From contig CM054062.1 in NCBI GenBank assembly GCA_028641055.1, forward strand, positions 17,417,639-17,481,638: DNA of 64,000 nt, read 5' to 3'. The notes below the pieces were generated by a model, which made no database searches, was not told where the DNA came from, and worked only from the letters and a program-made list of their open reading frames with translations. Within the stretch, counting starts at the first letter, position 1; each line of letters starts with the position of its first letter. The translations under genes and the position numbers were made by a program. The stretch comes from Alopecurus myosuroides (Eukaryota > Streptophyta > Magnoliopsida > Poales > Poaceae). This document shows positions 20,736 to 33,133 of the stretch, piece after piece.

Positions 20736-22386
20736 TGAAGGGTACGTTGCATAGAAAACAAAAAATTTCCTACGCGCGATAAACCCGAATGGCCAAGATC
20801 TAATCTATGAGATGAAAGGCAACGGAGAGAAAGAGAGTCTTGATATAACATACCCTCGAAGACTCAAAGTGGTATGAGATAAAATCTCGTTGTTGGCGTA
20901 GTCGTACTCACGCCGATCCCGAGCGAGAAGAAGTGCACCGCAATCCGTGGTGCCTCCGTAATCGGTCACACGTTCAGCTCGATGAAGACTTCCGTTCCCT
21001 CGATCCAGCGGGTAGCAGAAGTAGAGGATCCCCGCGGAACTCCAGCAGCACGACGGCATGGTGGTGGTGAAGAATCCCACGGTCAGGGCTTCGCCAAGCC
21101 GGAGACCATGGAATGGAGAAGCGGGTGGAGGGAAAAGGGAGTGGGCAAGTGTGTGGAGAAGAGGGAGCTCTCACCCTCCTTTTATAGGGGAGGGGGAGGC
21201 AGCCCAAGGGGGGTGCGGCCAGCCATGGGTTCCCCTACCCCTTCCTCTCTTCATGTGAGTGGAAGCCCCACTCACACCCACTCATACTCCCTTAATTTTC
21301 CACTTAGAAAATCCAAAGGTTTTCTTTAATAAATAAATAAAACATTTTTATTTCTTTATTTATATTTGTTAATTCCATTAACAAACATTTGCATGCAGCA
21401 CCTTGAATCATTTTTTAATTCTATTAACAACCATTCGATGAAAAACCCCTTGAACTATTTCAATTTTCCCCCGAAACAATTTTTCGGAGCTGCCCAAAAT
21501 ATTCTTCGGTATTCCGTATCCTCTCTAACGCTTCATCGAACCTTAAGTGTGTCACCCTACGATTCGCGAATAATATAGACATGATCGAGACTCCTCTCCG
21601 ATCAATAATCAACAGCGGGATCTGGAGATCCATGATGACTCCTATATATTCAACGATGACTCTCCTGATCGTGTGAACCTTTCCACATCGTAACTATTTC
21701 CCTTTGTCTCGCGATATTTTACTTGCCCGAGATCCGATCATCGGTATCCACCATACCTTGTTCGATATCGTTATCCAACAAGTACTCTTTTCTCGTTCCC
21801 GTGATATAACATCCTTGTGATCATATCACGTGCTTGCAAGCGGTGTCGATGTGATATCACCGAGAGGGCCCTGAGTATATCTCTCTGTCATATTGGATGG
21901 ACAAATCCCATTCTTGATCCATGAGCTTCAACTAACACTTTCCGAATACCTAATGCCACCTTTATAGTCACCCTATTACGGTGTGACGTTTTATGTTATC
22001 AAAGAATTCTTTCGGTATTAGTGATTAACATGATCTCATGGTCTAAGGAACAATGTTACTCCGAATGTAAGACATAACAACAAAACTAAATGACTTGATC
22101 GTATTGTTATACTTAGTTAGGGTCTAAGTTCATCATGTCATTCTCCTAATGACATGATCCCGTTATTAACAACATCCAATGTCTATGACCAGGAAACCTT
22201 GATCATCTGTTAATCAACGAGCTAGTTAAAAGAGAGGCTTCACTAGGAACGTTGGTTTGTTTATTAATCACACATGTATCAACGTTTCCGGTTAATAAAA
22301 TTCTAGCATGAGAAATAAACATCTATCATAAACAAGGAATAACATAATAAACACTTTATTATTGCCTCTCGGGCATATTCCCTTCA
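20736..22386 (-). mobile_element. Solo LTR of a BARE-1/WIS/Angela-type Copia element
   Basis: A 1651-base LTR in minus orientation inserted in gag. It has terminal inverted repeats TGAAGGG and CCCTTCA and a perfect 5-base target duplication AATCT (20731-20735 and 22387-22391). On the minus strand it begins TGAAGGGAATATGCCC then GAGGCAATAATAAAG, the recognisable start of BARE-1/WIS/Angela LTRs, and near its end reads GGAAATTTTTTGTTTTC. No internal region remains, so it arose by LTR-LTR recombination. Confidence 0.95.
21179..21186 (-). promoter_or_regulatory. TATA box of the BARE-type LTR
   Basis: On the minus strand CCCCTATAAAAGGAGGG contains TATAAAAG, in the position and context expected of the promoter in this LTR family. 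Confidence 0.7.
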
Positions 22387-22391
22387 AATCT

Positions 22392-22911
22392 GTCACCTGG
22401 GTGTATTGCTGATCCTATGGATTTGGTTAATGCTTTCTTTCAAAAATATTTTCCCGCTAGTGCCCAACATGCTGCTGTGTAGGACATCTTTAACTTTGAG
22501 CAAATTGAAGGACAAAAATTGCCTGAATTTTGGACAAGGTTTTGTTCTTTGATAAGAGCTAGCCCTGGATACACATTACCTAAAAATGAGCTTCTAGATA
22601 TATTTTATAATGGACTAACTGTTGAATCTAGGACATACCTAGATAGTTGTGCTGGTTGTGTTTTCAGGAAAAGAACTCGAGAAGAAGCTGAGGAATTAAT
22701 GACTAAAATAGCCAAACATAATGATGATTAGAATATACCTGATCCTACGCCTACACCGGAGCCAACACCAATAACAACACCCAAGAAGAGAGGGATGATT
22801 GAATTAAATGATGAAGTGATGAAGGAAGCCAAAAAAATCTCTTAAAGAGAGGGGTATTAAATCAGAAGATGTGAAGAATTTACCTCCTATAGAAGAATTA
22901 TGTCAGCCTAT
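22392..22911 (+). pseudogene. Gypsy-like gag, middle part
   Basis: Gag resumes after the solo LTR: DPMDLVNAFFQKYFPASAQH, one in-frame stop near 22482, then LPEFWTRFCSLIRASPGY, ELLDIFYNGLTVESRTYLDS and EEAEELMTKIAKHNDD. Further stops (22729, 22842) follow. It is cut at 22911 by the Del/Tekay-like element; the sequence resumes at 57241 after the repeated CCTAT. Confidence 0.8.
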
Positions 22912-23635
22912 TGTCGCGACCCCGGACCCAGAGATATACATACTGTTATGTGCTCCTAGCCATGGACTCACAAGGGCTTCAGGGTTACCAGCCCCGGCTG
23001 CAACAAACAACGGCAGGCAGACCGGATTCATCGGCACGTAGTCCGGATCCCCGGTCTACTACTCCTTGTAGCCATGCTAGTCATAACCAATTATGCATAC
23101 CCAAGTGTCCACGAGTCGGATAAAACTGAAGGAACGGGACCAAAGCTATACAGAGCTGCTATGTGTCCAGAAAGTGCAACAACAATCGAGGGTTACTGGG
23201 GTTACCTCGCCCCAGGGCGAATCACATCGGCAGACGGGCTCGGACATGGATCATCGGCTCCACAACTCCTCGACTGCGAAAACTATGCAGGCATGGCCAA
23301 AACTCTATAACAATGAGCTCGAAACCAACAACCGATCAAAGCAACACTCTAGACATGGAAGTTGTATTAAACAGGTGTTACTAGAGTATAGCTTACAAAC
23401 AGAGGTCACACGACCCAACATTACATCAGACAACAGAAGGAAAATTATGTTGCTAATCAACAAGAACCAAAAAGGCCTAAGAGGCCACAACATAAGGCGA
23501 CGTCCCAGCCCATAGATTCCAGGCTGCTACCTGGGAACCCCAAACTACTCGTCGATGTCCATGTTGAATCACCACCGATGTGAGTGAGATCTTCACCTAA
23601 ACCAAATTTAAGCAAACCTGAGTACGGGAGGTACT

Positions 23636-24114
23636 TGATGGGGGGATGATAACCCGGTAGGCCAAACTCCAAGGAGTAATCCGGCCCAAAGGACGCTGTA
23701 CAGGATCCGGCTAAGGATAAGGAAACTAGTGAAGGCCCCAGCTTGTAGGCCCAGTAACCCGGGTTATGGGTTATGGTAGAGGAAAGTTAGGGTTTGCGCG
23801 CCGTGTCCGGGTAGGATCCAGGATGCGCCTTGGAGAATAAGCCAGGGGGTACGGGTGCTTTATAAACCGACCCCCAGGTCTAGTTTAGGCAGAGATCTAA
23901 GAACCCTAGCAATATCGCTTGATATCGAGCATCCAGTGTAATCCCATAGTTGAGTTATTGTATCAAGATCGGAGACTCGGCGACTTTGATTGCCGGCTAC
24001 CAGATCGAATTGCACCATGTTTTCCTCTGAGCTAAACCCTCTCCCAAACGCCTGTGTCGTCTTGCCCCAAGATCAGTTACCCCCGGTAACGTCTGCCGTG
24101 ATTATCCCACGACA
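23636..24114 (+). repeat. 5' LTR of the Tat element
   Basis: Starts TGATGGGGGGATGATAACC and ends ATTATCCCACGACA. A TATA box (TATAAA) is at 23861-23866. It differs from the 3' LTR by one A/G and one C/T change. Confidence 0.95.
23861..23866 (+). promoter_or_regulatory. TATA box of the Tat 5' LTR
   Basis: GTGCTTTATAAACCGACC lies 225 bases into the LTR, giving a predicted start about 30 bases further on. The same motif occurs at 33359-33364 in the 3' LTR. Confidence 0.75.
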
Positions 24115-26623
24115 GTTGGCGCCCACCGTGGGGCCTGCGTCCAAAGGTGTTTACATCACGGGAGAAGCTCGGAAGAGCATGGAGAATCTCGTCGTCGGCG
24201 AAATCTACGTCGACCACAAAGGAGAAAAGATGGTGGACGATTCCGGCTGGGGGCCAGAGTCGGATCACCTCGAATCCGGATCCGTCATGACAATCGGCCG
24301 GATCAGCGTCTTCATTGGTATGGTATGTACTTCCAATTCGATCCCTGACAATATTGGATCTGATTCTGTGCCAGGAGAAGCCACTACTATCCGATCAGAT
24401 GACGAAGAATCGATTGGAACGACACATCCGGCAGAAGAACCCATCGCGGAGTGGGAACAGCCGGAGGAGCCGGCATGGACCCCGCGCGACCGGGTCGAAA
24501 GAGAAGGTGATACCGGGTCTATCCTGGATCTGCTGGAAAACCGGTATGAGGAGGAGAACGATGAGGAAGAACAGCATGAACTTACACCGGATATCGTACG
24601 CCGAGTTGCAGTCTATGCGGCTCCCGCGGCCAATCTCAACCAAGGAAACACAGCCGCGGCATCAGTCGGGGCGGCTCAGGCAGTGGCCCAGCAGCAGGGC
24701 GCGGCTAACGGAGACCCGGTTTTGGCCCGGGTTGATGGGGAATCGGCATTAGTAACCAGCCGTGCAGCAGACGAGGAGTTGCACGCAAACACGTTCGGAT
24801 TCCTGGGAAACCGGACACCAGGGGCGGGTCCTTCAAACCCGCGCCACCCGGCCTTATTCGATAATAATCTGATTCTAGATCCCACAGTTCTTGCAACGGT
24901 TATCACTCCGGAAAACGCAACGGAACGTGTCAGGGATCTGGATGTAGCTCGTCGTGCACTGGAACAGCAAAGAAGGCAGGTAGAGGCAGAAAGGCAAGGG
25001 ATGGCCAGGCGGCAGCGTGAGCTGGATGCGCTAGAAACTCGGCTCTGAGAGGAAACGTCTAGAGTGCATCAAAGGCATCAAACCAGGTTACCAGCAACGG
25101 GCGGGGTTATTAATCCGGCTAATTTATTTGTCACACCTCAGGATCAGCCGATACCAGTGGTGAACCAGGGAACCGCACCCCAACCGGCGACAGCAGGGAC
25201 ACATCCGGCCAATGAACGGGCCGGGTTACCCCCACCACAGACCAGAGTCACAACCGGCAACGATCTACCACCACCGCCACCATCACGATTCCGCACACCA
25301 GCCGGCCACTACAATAACCCCATGGACAATGTGTATGCGGCGACACTCGCGTTAAATCAGATCCCCGTGGGAGAGTCGCCCCATGCAGAGAAGACTCGGC
25401 AAGCCATCGATCTGTTGCACACTGCGGTGGCACAGCAAGCCAATTATCCGGATCACAGAAGCGGTATGCATGGAACGCCATACGTCAGTCAACAACAAGG
25501 GAATATCCAAACAAGTTCAGCACGGCGGAGGGAAGAGCAGCAGCAAATGTCGCCTCCTCCCCGCGCTCAGGCAGCATCAGCAGCACAGGCTGTCGTGGAC
25601 AGTTCTAGAGCCCGGAGGGCCGCGGCCGGGTCTGCAGCGCATGGACTTCCCGCAGCATCGCGCCCAGCCGTGCCCCCCGCGATATCACACGTTTCTAGAG
25701 CAAGACCGGCCTCAACCGTTCTAGCGGGACCCAAGTGTCTCTCGAACAATATCAGAGCTGAACCTTACCCGGAAAAATTCAAAGAGCCAGGGAAAGTAGT
25801 GAATTATGAGCCAACTATGGATCCAGAAACATGGCTAAGTAGTTATGAGATGGCAATGTCGATTCGCAACGCATCCGAGAATCTCCAAGCAAAGTTCATG
25901 TACTTGATGATGTCAGAAGGAGCAGCAAAGTTGTGGTTCACCAATTTGCCGGAAGGATTGATCAAGTCCTGGGAGGAACTGAAGACCGCGTTTGTCAAGC
26001 ACTTTCATGGGACGTGCAGGAAATTGTTCACTATTGATGATCTAGAGCGGTGCGTCCAGAAGAAGGGAGAATCGCCACGCAGTTGGGTGCGCCGGGTCAT
26101 GGAGATACTTCACTCGTCCACGGATATTCAGCCCAAGGATGCACTACAGGCCATGGCAAAAACATGCAAGTACATACCTTTAGTGCAAAAGTTAACTCGC
26201 ATGAAGTCTAGTCGAAATGCGTCGGAAGTTACAATGGGAGAATTGATGGATGCGTGCAACAAACACGCTGGGACAGATACTACAGAAGAGGAAGTTGATG
26301 ACAAGAAGGTAAAAGCAAACACAAGTAATAAAGGAAGAACCGGCAATGGATCAGCACCAGGTAATAACGGGAATAGCCAGAACAAGCGCCCGTTTGAAGG
26401 AGGCTCCGAGTTTGTCGCCAATACAGAAGCCGGGTCTTCGAGGCCCAGAGCAGAAGGAAATTTCAACGGAGGTAATCACAATGGAGGAAACTATCAAGGG
26501 CCGCCAAGGCCGGGTAACAATTGGGACATATTCAGGATGGCATGCCCGAAGCACAGCAGGAACGGCAGGCCAGCTAACCACTCTCTGGAGCAGTGCGCCG
26601 ACTTACAAAGATGGAAAAAATGA
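24017..26623 (+). pseudogene. Tat element gag with an in-frame TGA
   Basis: One reading frame runs from an ATG inside the LTR (24017), or more likely the ATG at 24179 (MENLVVGEIYVD), to 26623, broken only by TGA at 25046-25048. The first part is acidic and Ala/Gln-rich and ends in a Arg/Gln-rich coiled-coil-like segment (RQVEAERQGMARRQRELDAL). The second part holds the gag core: YPEKFKEPGKVVNYEPTMDP, LMMSEGAAKLWFTNLPEGLI, AFVKHFHGTCRKLFTIDDLE and WVRRVMEILHSS, then a Gly/Asn-rich tail with a Cys/His motif (CPKHSRNGRPANHSLEQC). The TGA could be a mutation or readthrough; mutation is simpler. Confidence 0.83.
24117..24134 (+). other. Primer-binding site of the Tat element
   Basis: TGGCGCCCACCGTGGGGC begins two bases after the LTR end, a motif typical of grass Tat/RIRE2-like elements. 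Confidence 0.8.
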
Positions 26624-27720
26624 GGAAGTGAACAGAGCTATGGGAAGTGCAGGACGGGGAGGAGGACCGGGTCCAGGGGGAAACCCGGGCAACGGCCCAC
26701 CCCCAGCTGGTAACCCGGCGGCTGGAAATCAAGGTAATAACCAAGGGGGGGGCAGGAGGTTTCCAGGCTAACCCCAAACAACTGGGTCAATATCATGTGC
26801 ATACCACAGGAGGCTCTAACAAGGACAAAAAGATACTGAAGCAAACGGTCAACTCAGTTTCGTCAGCTGTCCCGAGATACTTGAGATGGTCAGAACAGGA
26901 GGTAACATGGAGCAGAAGGGATCACCCAGAAAGAGTGGAGCACCCGGGAGTCTTGGCATTAGTAGTCGCACCACAAGTCAATGGGTATGAGCTGAAAAAG
27001 GTTTTGATGGATGGTGGAAGCAGCATCAACATACTGTATTGGGAAACCTTCCTACGCATGGGCCTCAAGGAGTCTCAGCTACAAAAAAGCTCAACAGTTT
27101 TTCATGGGATAGTGCCGGGTCATTCAGCGTGCCCCGAGGGAAAAATCGCATTGGAGGTAGCCTTTGGGGAGTCAAAGGATAACTATCGAGTTGAGTGGCT
27201 TACCTTTGAGGTAGTCAAATTGCGCAGCCCTTATCACGCGTTATTTGGAAGGCCGGCTTACGCCAAATTCATGGCTAGGCCGTGTTACGTGTATCTACAG
27301 CTAAAAATCCCGGGTCCCAAGAAGACCATTACCATACATGGAAATCGAGACATAGCAGCTGAATGCGACGAAGGAGACGCAGCGATGGCCGAGCAGGCCT
27401 GTAGAAAAGAAGAACTCAAGCATTACCGGTCTCAAGCAGACCCGAAGGATAGAACCACATCAAAAAGGCCGAGTACTGAAGGCGAAAGAGCAAAATCCAA
27501 AGTAGCACAAGATGCTAAAATGGTGGCTTTTATCAAGGATGACTCCCCCAAGCAATCCGCTATAAAGGAAGAAACTGCACGGCCGCTCACAACCAGCCGT
27601 GTCACGGAAACACCTCACCCGGGTCGGTTAGTAAACCCGGTACTCATCATGAAAAAGTCCAGCATGTGGAGAATGTGCGTCGGTCACGCCAGTCCGGGAC
27701 CGGTCCCCATGGAGAACTAA
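26624..27720 (+). pseudogene. Tat element protease and truncated RT start
   Basis: After gag the frame shifts twice: a Gly/Pro-rich stretch near 26635-26771, then a long open frame from 26647 to 27720. The latter contains a retropepsin-like site, LMDGGSSINILYWETF, with Asp-Gly-Gly in place of Asp-Thr-Gly, as often seen in this lineage, then LFGRPAYAKFMA. It ends with NPVLIMKKSSMWRMCVGH, which is the beginning of an RT (the PVLVKKKNGKWRMCVDY-like region) joined to unrelated residues. The catalytic YxDD region, RNase H and integrase are absent. Confidence 0.8.
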
Positions 27721-28820
27721 ACAATGTAACGGGCAGCAGGTTTCAGACGCGCTCTTTTCCTACCCAGGGTACCTAAGGGGATTGGAAGATTTTTAATGAG
27801 GCGGCCTGCTGATCCAAACTTTCTCGCATCAATAAAGAGATGGTTATCAAGTCCTATTTCGTTACAGCCTGATTACAAGTAAGTAGTATCCATGTGACAT
27901 CAATATTTCAGTATCATTAAGAACGTTGAGCATATATAGGTCTCGGGGGCTGGTTGCTCAAGTAGCCCAGCCACAAACCCGAAAGACCCGGCCTTGATGC
28001 CTATAAGTTATAGGGGCCGATTATTCGCAAACGAGTACGGCTGCAATCTTATAACTGGACAAAGGAGCCAAATTTTCTTGACTTTTCTTACTTAAGCTCG
28101 ATGTGACTCGCACTAAAGTGGCATGATTTGTTCGCTTACGATTACAATCAGCCATGAAGCCCAATGGGACTTGTCTGACCCTGTTTTCGTATAGATGTAA
28201 CAACATGGTATCCACGCGAAAGCCGGCTTACAGTACAAGATAGTCAAAAGGGTCATCTAAACCACAAGTTTATGCAGAGTACAAGGCTAATAGCCGGAAA
28301 CTCAATGACTATCAAGCATAACTTCAGTACTTCCGCGGAAAGGCCTTAGGTTTTCGACTCGGTAAAAAACGATTTGTTCTCTGAGAAAGGCCACACCCCC
28401 ATGACTCGGACTTTGGGTCATGGGGACTGGGGACTTCGAAACAGAAGCAAACTTCTTGGCTATCGCAGTTCGAAAGACCCTAGCATCCGAGTCTTGGGGA
28501 CTTAAGAAAAGTCCACTTATCAAAGCCCCTGGTACTCGGAAAACCGAGTCTTACGAAGGGAGCCAAAATAGAGAGTCGGGTATCGAGAAAAAGCTCAACG
28601 AATAGACAAGCAATACGGTTATCAAAAGGCCAGGAAAGCCGCAAAGTATATCACGGACTAAAAGTACGTTACAATTACGACATCAGTATCAGGAGTGCAC
28701 AGGCGCACCATCAAAAGCATAATAGTTTGAATACAAAGCATCACGTAAACAAGGCATTATGATGGTACTGCCCTATTCAGCCTCCTGAGTACGGTCTTCC
28801 GGCTCTGGGTCCTGGGCTTG
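27721..28820. other. Non-coding part of the Tat element between RT stub and antisense gene
   Basis: No domain was recognised in any frame. A purine-rich run and GGTCTCGGGGGCTGGTTGCTC (27940-27961) resemble the polypurine-like motifs of this family. The sequence is likely the 3' untranslated region of both the sense and the antisense transcripts. Confidence 0.5.
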
Positions 28821-31800
28821 CTATTTAGCCTTCCCGGCACCCTTACCCGGACTCACTGCACCAGGGCGGACAGGTGGAGGGACGGCTGGTGTGGAGGCAG
28901 ACGGACCTGATCCTAGCTCGGCCTCTCTCTTTGCAGTCGCCTCCCTCTTCCTGGCCGAGTTAGAAACCCACTTCTCCAAGATATCAAAGGGCGGGGGTGC
29001 TTCCTCCGTAACAACTTTGCCATCAGCGTCGTATGCACTCATAATTGTGTTTAGATCCAAACTATCGGCCAAAGTGGTAGCCGAGGGGCGCACTGCGGCT
29101 TGTATGGCTTTGAAATCCTTGGGTGTAAATTTGGAACCGTCCGCCTGGAATTCGGGAAACCCGGATATTACCTTTGCCGGGTCAAGCTTCGGAAAGAAAG
29201 CCTTGGCCAGGGTGAAAGCCCGGGTCATTCCAATCCGGCATGACGAGCGTTTCCAGATTTCAATCCAGCCAGGCACAGTGGAGCAGGCCTGAATGAGATT
29301 TTCTTCACCCGGATATACTTCCGTAGGCCACTTCATCATCCAGTATAAATTTTGTGCCGACAAAGAAAGTCCGGAGCACGGTCTTTAGGGTTTTAGCCTT
29401 GACAATGGCATCCTCCTCTGGGGCCGCAAGGTTGGCACCTACAGTTGTAACAAGAGAGAGAACGTATCAGTAATCCCGAGTCTGATATAATAAAGAAAAG
29501 ACATGAAGCCAATCGGCAGCAAAAACTTACTAAGCAAGATCTGATAAGTATCGGTGACTTGGTCTGATAGTTTCTTCAGTGCGGTCTGAGCGGCATTGCA
29601 CTTCTTCTTGTATTTGGAAACATCCTTCTTCAAAGTTTTCATGTCATCCTCAAGGGTTTCCCTTCGTTTTATCTCGGCAAGAAGAAGTTGTTCGGTCTTC
29701 AGTAAAGTTTCATCAGACCGGGTTATCTGTGCCTGCAAGTAGCAAGGAATGCAAGTATTAGTTGGATATTAGGGTAAGCTGAATATGGCGTAAAGTTCCA
29801 AGCATAACTTTTGCAAGTCATACTCGGAACTTGGGGACTAGGTATACAATATGAGATACCAAGTGTCCTTACCTGGTGCTCTGCAGCCATGCGCTCCAAG
29901 ATCTTGCTCTCCGAAGTCTTCATAGTGAGGAGGGTGTTCATCAATTGATCAAAAGTGTCTTTACTCGTATCAGAGGACCCGGGGCCTTGGAAATTCTGAG
30001 AAGGAGCTTTCTTCTTAGTGGGAGGCGGAACCCGGGTCATTTGTGTGTCGGAATCCGACGCTCCTTCTTCTGCACCCAAGACGGTGGCTTTGTTCTTCTT
30101 GCTTGCATGGGAAGCAATCGGATACTCGGCTTCTTGTGTGTCCGGCTTTGCCGGCGATGCTTGTTTTTCGCCGCTAGACGCGGCTGTAGTCTTATCAGTC
30201 GGGCTCCCCTTACCCGGGCCCTCGGTCTCCATATCCTCTTGGTCGCTGATAACGACCGTGGCCCTGTAGATGTTGTCAGTGAGCAGCTAAATACACAGTC
30301 AGGAAAGGGTGATGAAATGTGGTGGAACATCAAGAAGAGGATTTTACCCGGTGTTCACCGCAAAGTCACAAGGAAATCCGTCGCTGGACTCGGGAGAGGC
30401 TGGAAATTATCAAGTTAGATGTCATGTGGGAATGGTTCAAGGAGAATTTTGACCGAGAAAAGATAGGGTAATTACCAGCCCGCCGAGTCGGGGTCGATGA
30501 AATACCCGGGTTAAGGGCATCATCACCCGGGTGATTTCGAGTTGACCTGCGCTTGGTCATGGGCGACTCCTTCAAGAATGGCCAGTGGAATAACATCAAG
30601 GTAGCTCATATATATCATTAAAGTAATACGAATTGAATGCAAGGAGGAGATATGAAACCTTGGAGGTGGCCTCTTGGGTTTTTCTTTTTGATCCGACTTT
30701 GATTGTCGGCTCCGGTTCCTCCTCGTCGCTGGCAGATTCTACTTTGCCATCGGAGTTTTCTTCCTCGTCATCTTCTCGTTCTGGATATCATCAGAGTTAT
30801 AGTTGGAAATGAAGGAGTTATGGTGAGCTTAAAGGAACCAAACAAAATCCGGAAAATACCTTCGTCCGAGTTAGCAGCTTCTTGCTCCTCTGGACTTTTG
30901 GAGCTACGAGAGGTGTTGGTTTTCCAAAAATCATCATCAGCCTGAAAGGTGTCAGTACAAGGGTTATCAACTGTATCGAGTGGAAAGAGCAAAGATAAAG
31001 GCATTAAAGTCGGGTTTTCACCTTGGGGGCTGGGTTCTCGAGCGTGAAGGGCTCCAATCCGGATATGTTCCGGATTACCTCAAGCTTTTCTGTCAGAAAA
31101 CCCTTGATGGTTTTGTGGGTATCGCCAGCTGCAAAGATGTTATCAGAGTACCGGAGCGGGTCTGTAGATTGTCCCGAATACTCGCACATCAACTTTGTGC
31201 GGATGGAATTGGGTTGAATCCGGAAGTCGACCCAAGTCTTCACCAGGTTGAGCCCGATGAGGCCTTGGGCCGTGAGAGTGTTGATTTTGGCTAGAAGAGG
31301 TTGAATTGCCTCCCTATCCGAGTCAGAGGCGAAGGCACTAAATTTCTCGGAGATGTCAAGAAGACCCTCTGAGTAACCCGACAGCTTCTTTTGGCCGGGT
31401 GGGGAGGTGTCTTGGCAGTAAAAGTAGGAGAGCTGCCAGTGCTTGACATGGGAGTTAAGGGTGAGGGGTGGCATCAAAGAATTCTTGCGGCGCTGGATGG
31501 AAACCCCGCCGCAAGCAAGGAGCGCCCCGTCGCCGCTTTCGCGGCACGGTTTGCACTGAAAAAGCTCAATGAAAAGAGCTAGACTTGGCGAAGTGCACAA
31601 GTATGATTCGGAAAGGACGATGAAGTGAGAGATGTTTAATACGGAATTAGGCCCGATGTCAAAAACACGGAGGCCGTAATGACTTAGAACATCACGGAAA
31701 AAAGGGTGACCGGGTGGGCGGAAGCCCCGGGTCACATGTTCCACGAAACAAATTACCTCGCCTTTTGTCGGGGTGGGCCGGGTCTCCTTGCCCGGCACCC

Positions 31801-31960
31801 TCCACTGGATATCCTCTTGAGGAGGAAGGACTCCCAGCTCCACCAGCTCCTCTAACTTGGCCTTGGTGACCGTAGACCGCGCCCAGTTGGCGGATATGGA
31901 GTTGGTGGCTTTAGCTTTGGTTGGAGTTTTCCCCTGCTTTTTGGGAGCCATGTGGTTGAC
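28821..31960 (-). CDS. Antisense gene of the Tat element (Transposase_28 / 'gypsy type' family), multi-exon
   Basis: A gene opposite to gag-pol. The main coding exon is 31960-31022, with ATG at 31951 (MAPKKQGKTPTKAKATNS), a splice acceptor TTTGCAG before it and a donor AAG/GTGAAA at its end. It holds the family core: GVLPPQEDIQW, FFRDVLSHYGLRVFDIGPNS and FIELFQCKPCRESGD. Smaller exons follow toward 28821: acidic/Ser-rich pieces near 30940, 30760 and 30560; a Lys/Ser-rich segment at about 30290-29875; a coiled coil (LLAEIKRRETLEDDMKTLKK) at 29735-29530; and a final exon with IEIWKRSSCRIGMTRAF and PAVPPPVRPGAVSPGKGAG. Such antisense ORFs accompany grass Tat elements; their role is unknown. Exact small-exon limits are uncertain. 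Confidence 0.7.
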
Positions 31961-32757
31961 CTGCAAAGTACAAGGTAAAAGGATAAGAAGACCAAGACAC
32001 GGAAGTTGTGAGCCGGCCGAGTATCGGCAGGGTAATATTGAGACATGAGAAATTGCGCGTAATCCGGGTGTTAGCTCGCAGAGTAAAGTTCGAAATTATC
32101 CGGGTATCGAGCATTATGGCGAAAATTATGGGATCTAAACGTTGAAGGAGCTTTTGAGAACGATGGATGGCTACACGGGTACTTAGCGCGAATAAAAGGA
32201 ACTGGAAAGGGGAAGATTAGCCGGGTGATTGAAGCCAGGGCGGAAATTTTGAGTGGTTTGGGCCTAGATTGGGAATTTTATCTTCAGATTTGTGGCGAAA
32301 ATAACAATTGCAGGTAGTAGGAGAGTGGATTGGAGCATGCGCTTTATCTATTGGGCGGGCTAGAAAGACTATTAGTGGCCTAATTCGGCATGCCCGAGAA
32401 ATCCTTGGCGGGCTGATTTGGATCTAATCTGAGGTAAAATCAAAAATTGCAAGGGCAAATTAATGGGTGCAAAGGGCTTACCGGAGGGGATCTGAGTGAA
32501 GCCTTGCGGAGGCAGATGGCGCAGGCCTGGTGTCCCTTCGCGGTTCCTGACGGGCCGGATGGAGATACGCCGGCGGATCTTGGCGGCGGCGCGGGGCAAG
32601 CAGTGGCGGAGCGCAGCCTCCGGCCGATGGGCTCCGGTGATGCGCGCGGGATTTCCGTGGTGGCGCTCAGCGAGAATGAGCTCAAAGGGAGAAAGGAAGC
32701 GGAGTGGGGGGAAATGAGCCGTTAGGGTTTGGGTTACCCCCAAGGAGCTTATTTATA
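31961..32757 (-). promoter_or_regulatory. Promoter, leader exon and first intron of the Tat antisense gene
   Basis: On the minus strand a TATA box (TATAAATA, 32757-32750) lies in GCCCTATAAATAAGCTCC. About 30 bases on begins a GC-rich stretch ending in TCCG at 32482 followed by the splice donor GTAAGC. The intron would run 32481-31961, ending TTTGCAG just before the exon that carries the start codon. This is a complete promoter, non-coding exon and intron arrangement. Confidence 0.65.
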
Positions 32758-33133
32758 GGGCGAATGGATAAGCCCGGTTCAGTGAGCGGGAGCCGGGAGT
32801 TGCGGAAGTAAACGGCTATTTATTTGAGTTTTGGCGAGATGCGCTTTAAATGTTGAGCATGGGATCTGAACGAAAAGGAGAAAGAGATCCATCCCGTGAT
32901 ATCAGGTCGATTATCAAGTGTAAAATCTTGACATTTTGGGGTTTTACCTGGGAAAGTAACTTAGGTAATTGGGGAAGAGCCGGGTTACTATATGGCCACC
33001 ATGGAGTAAGGCCTAGCTATTTATTGAGGCGCTTTAACCCGGCCTCCACATACTCGTGTGTTTGGTATCTTTGCAGGGAATAGCGAGCGCTTCAAGGAAG
33101 GGTCCATGAAGCCCAGGCTATTCTGGGGACTAC

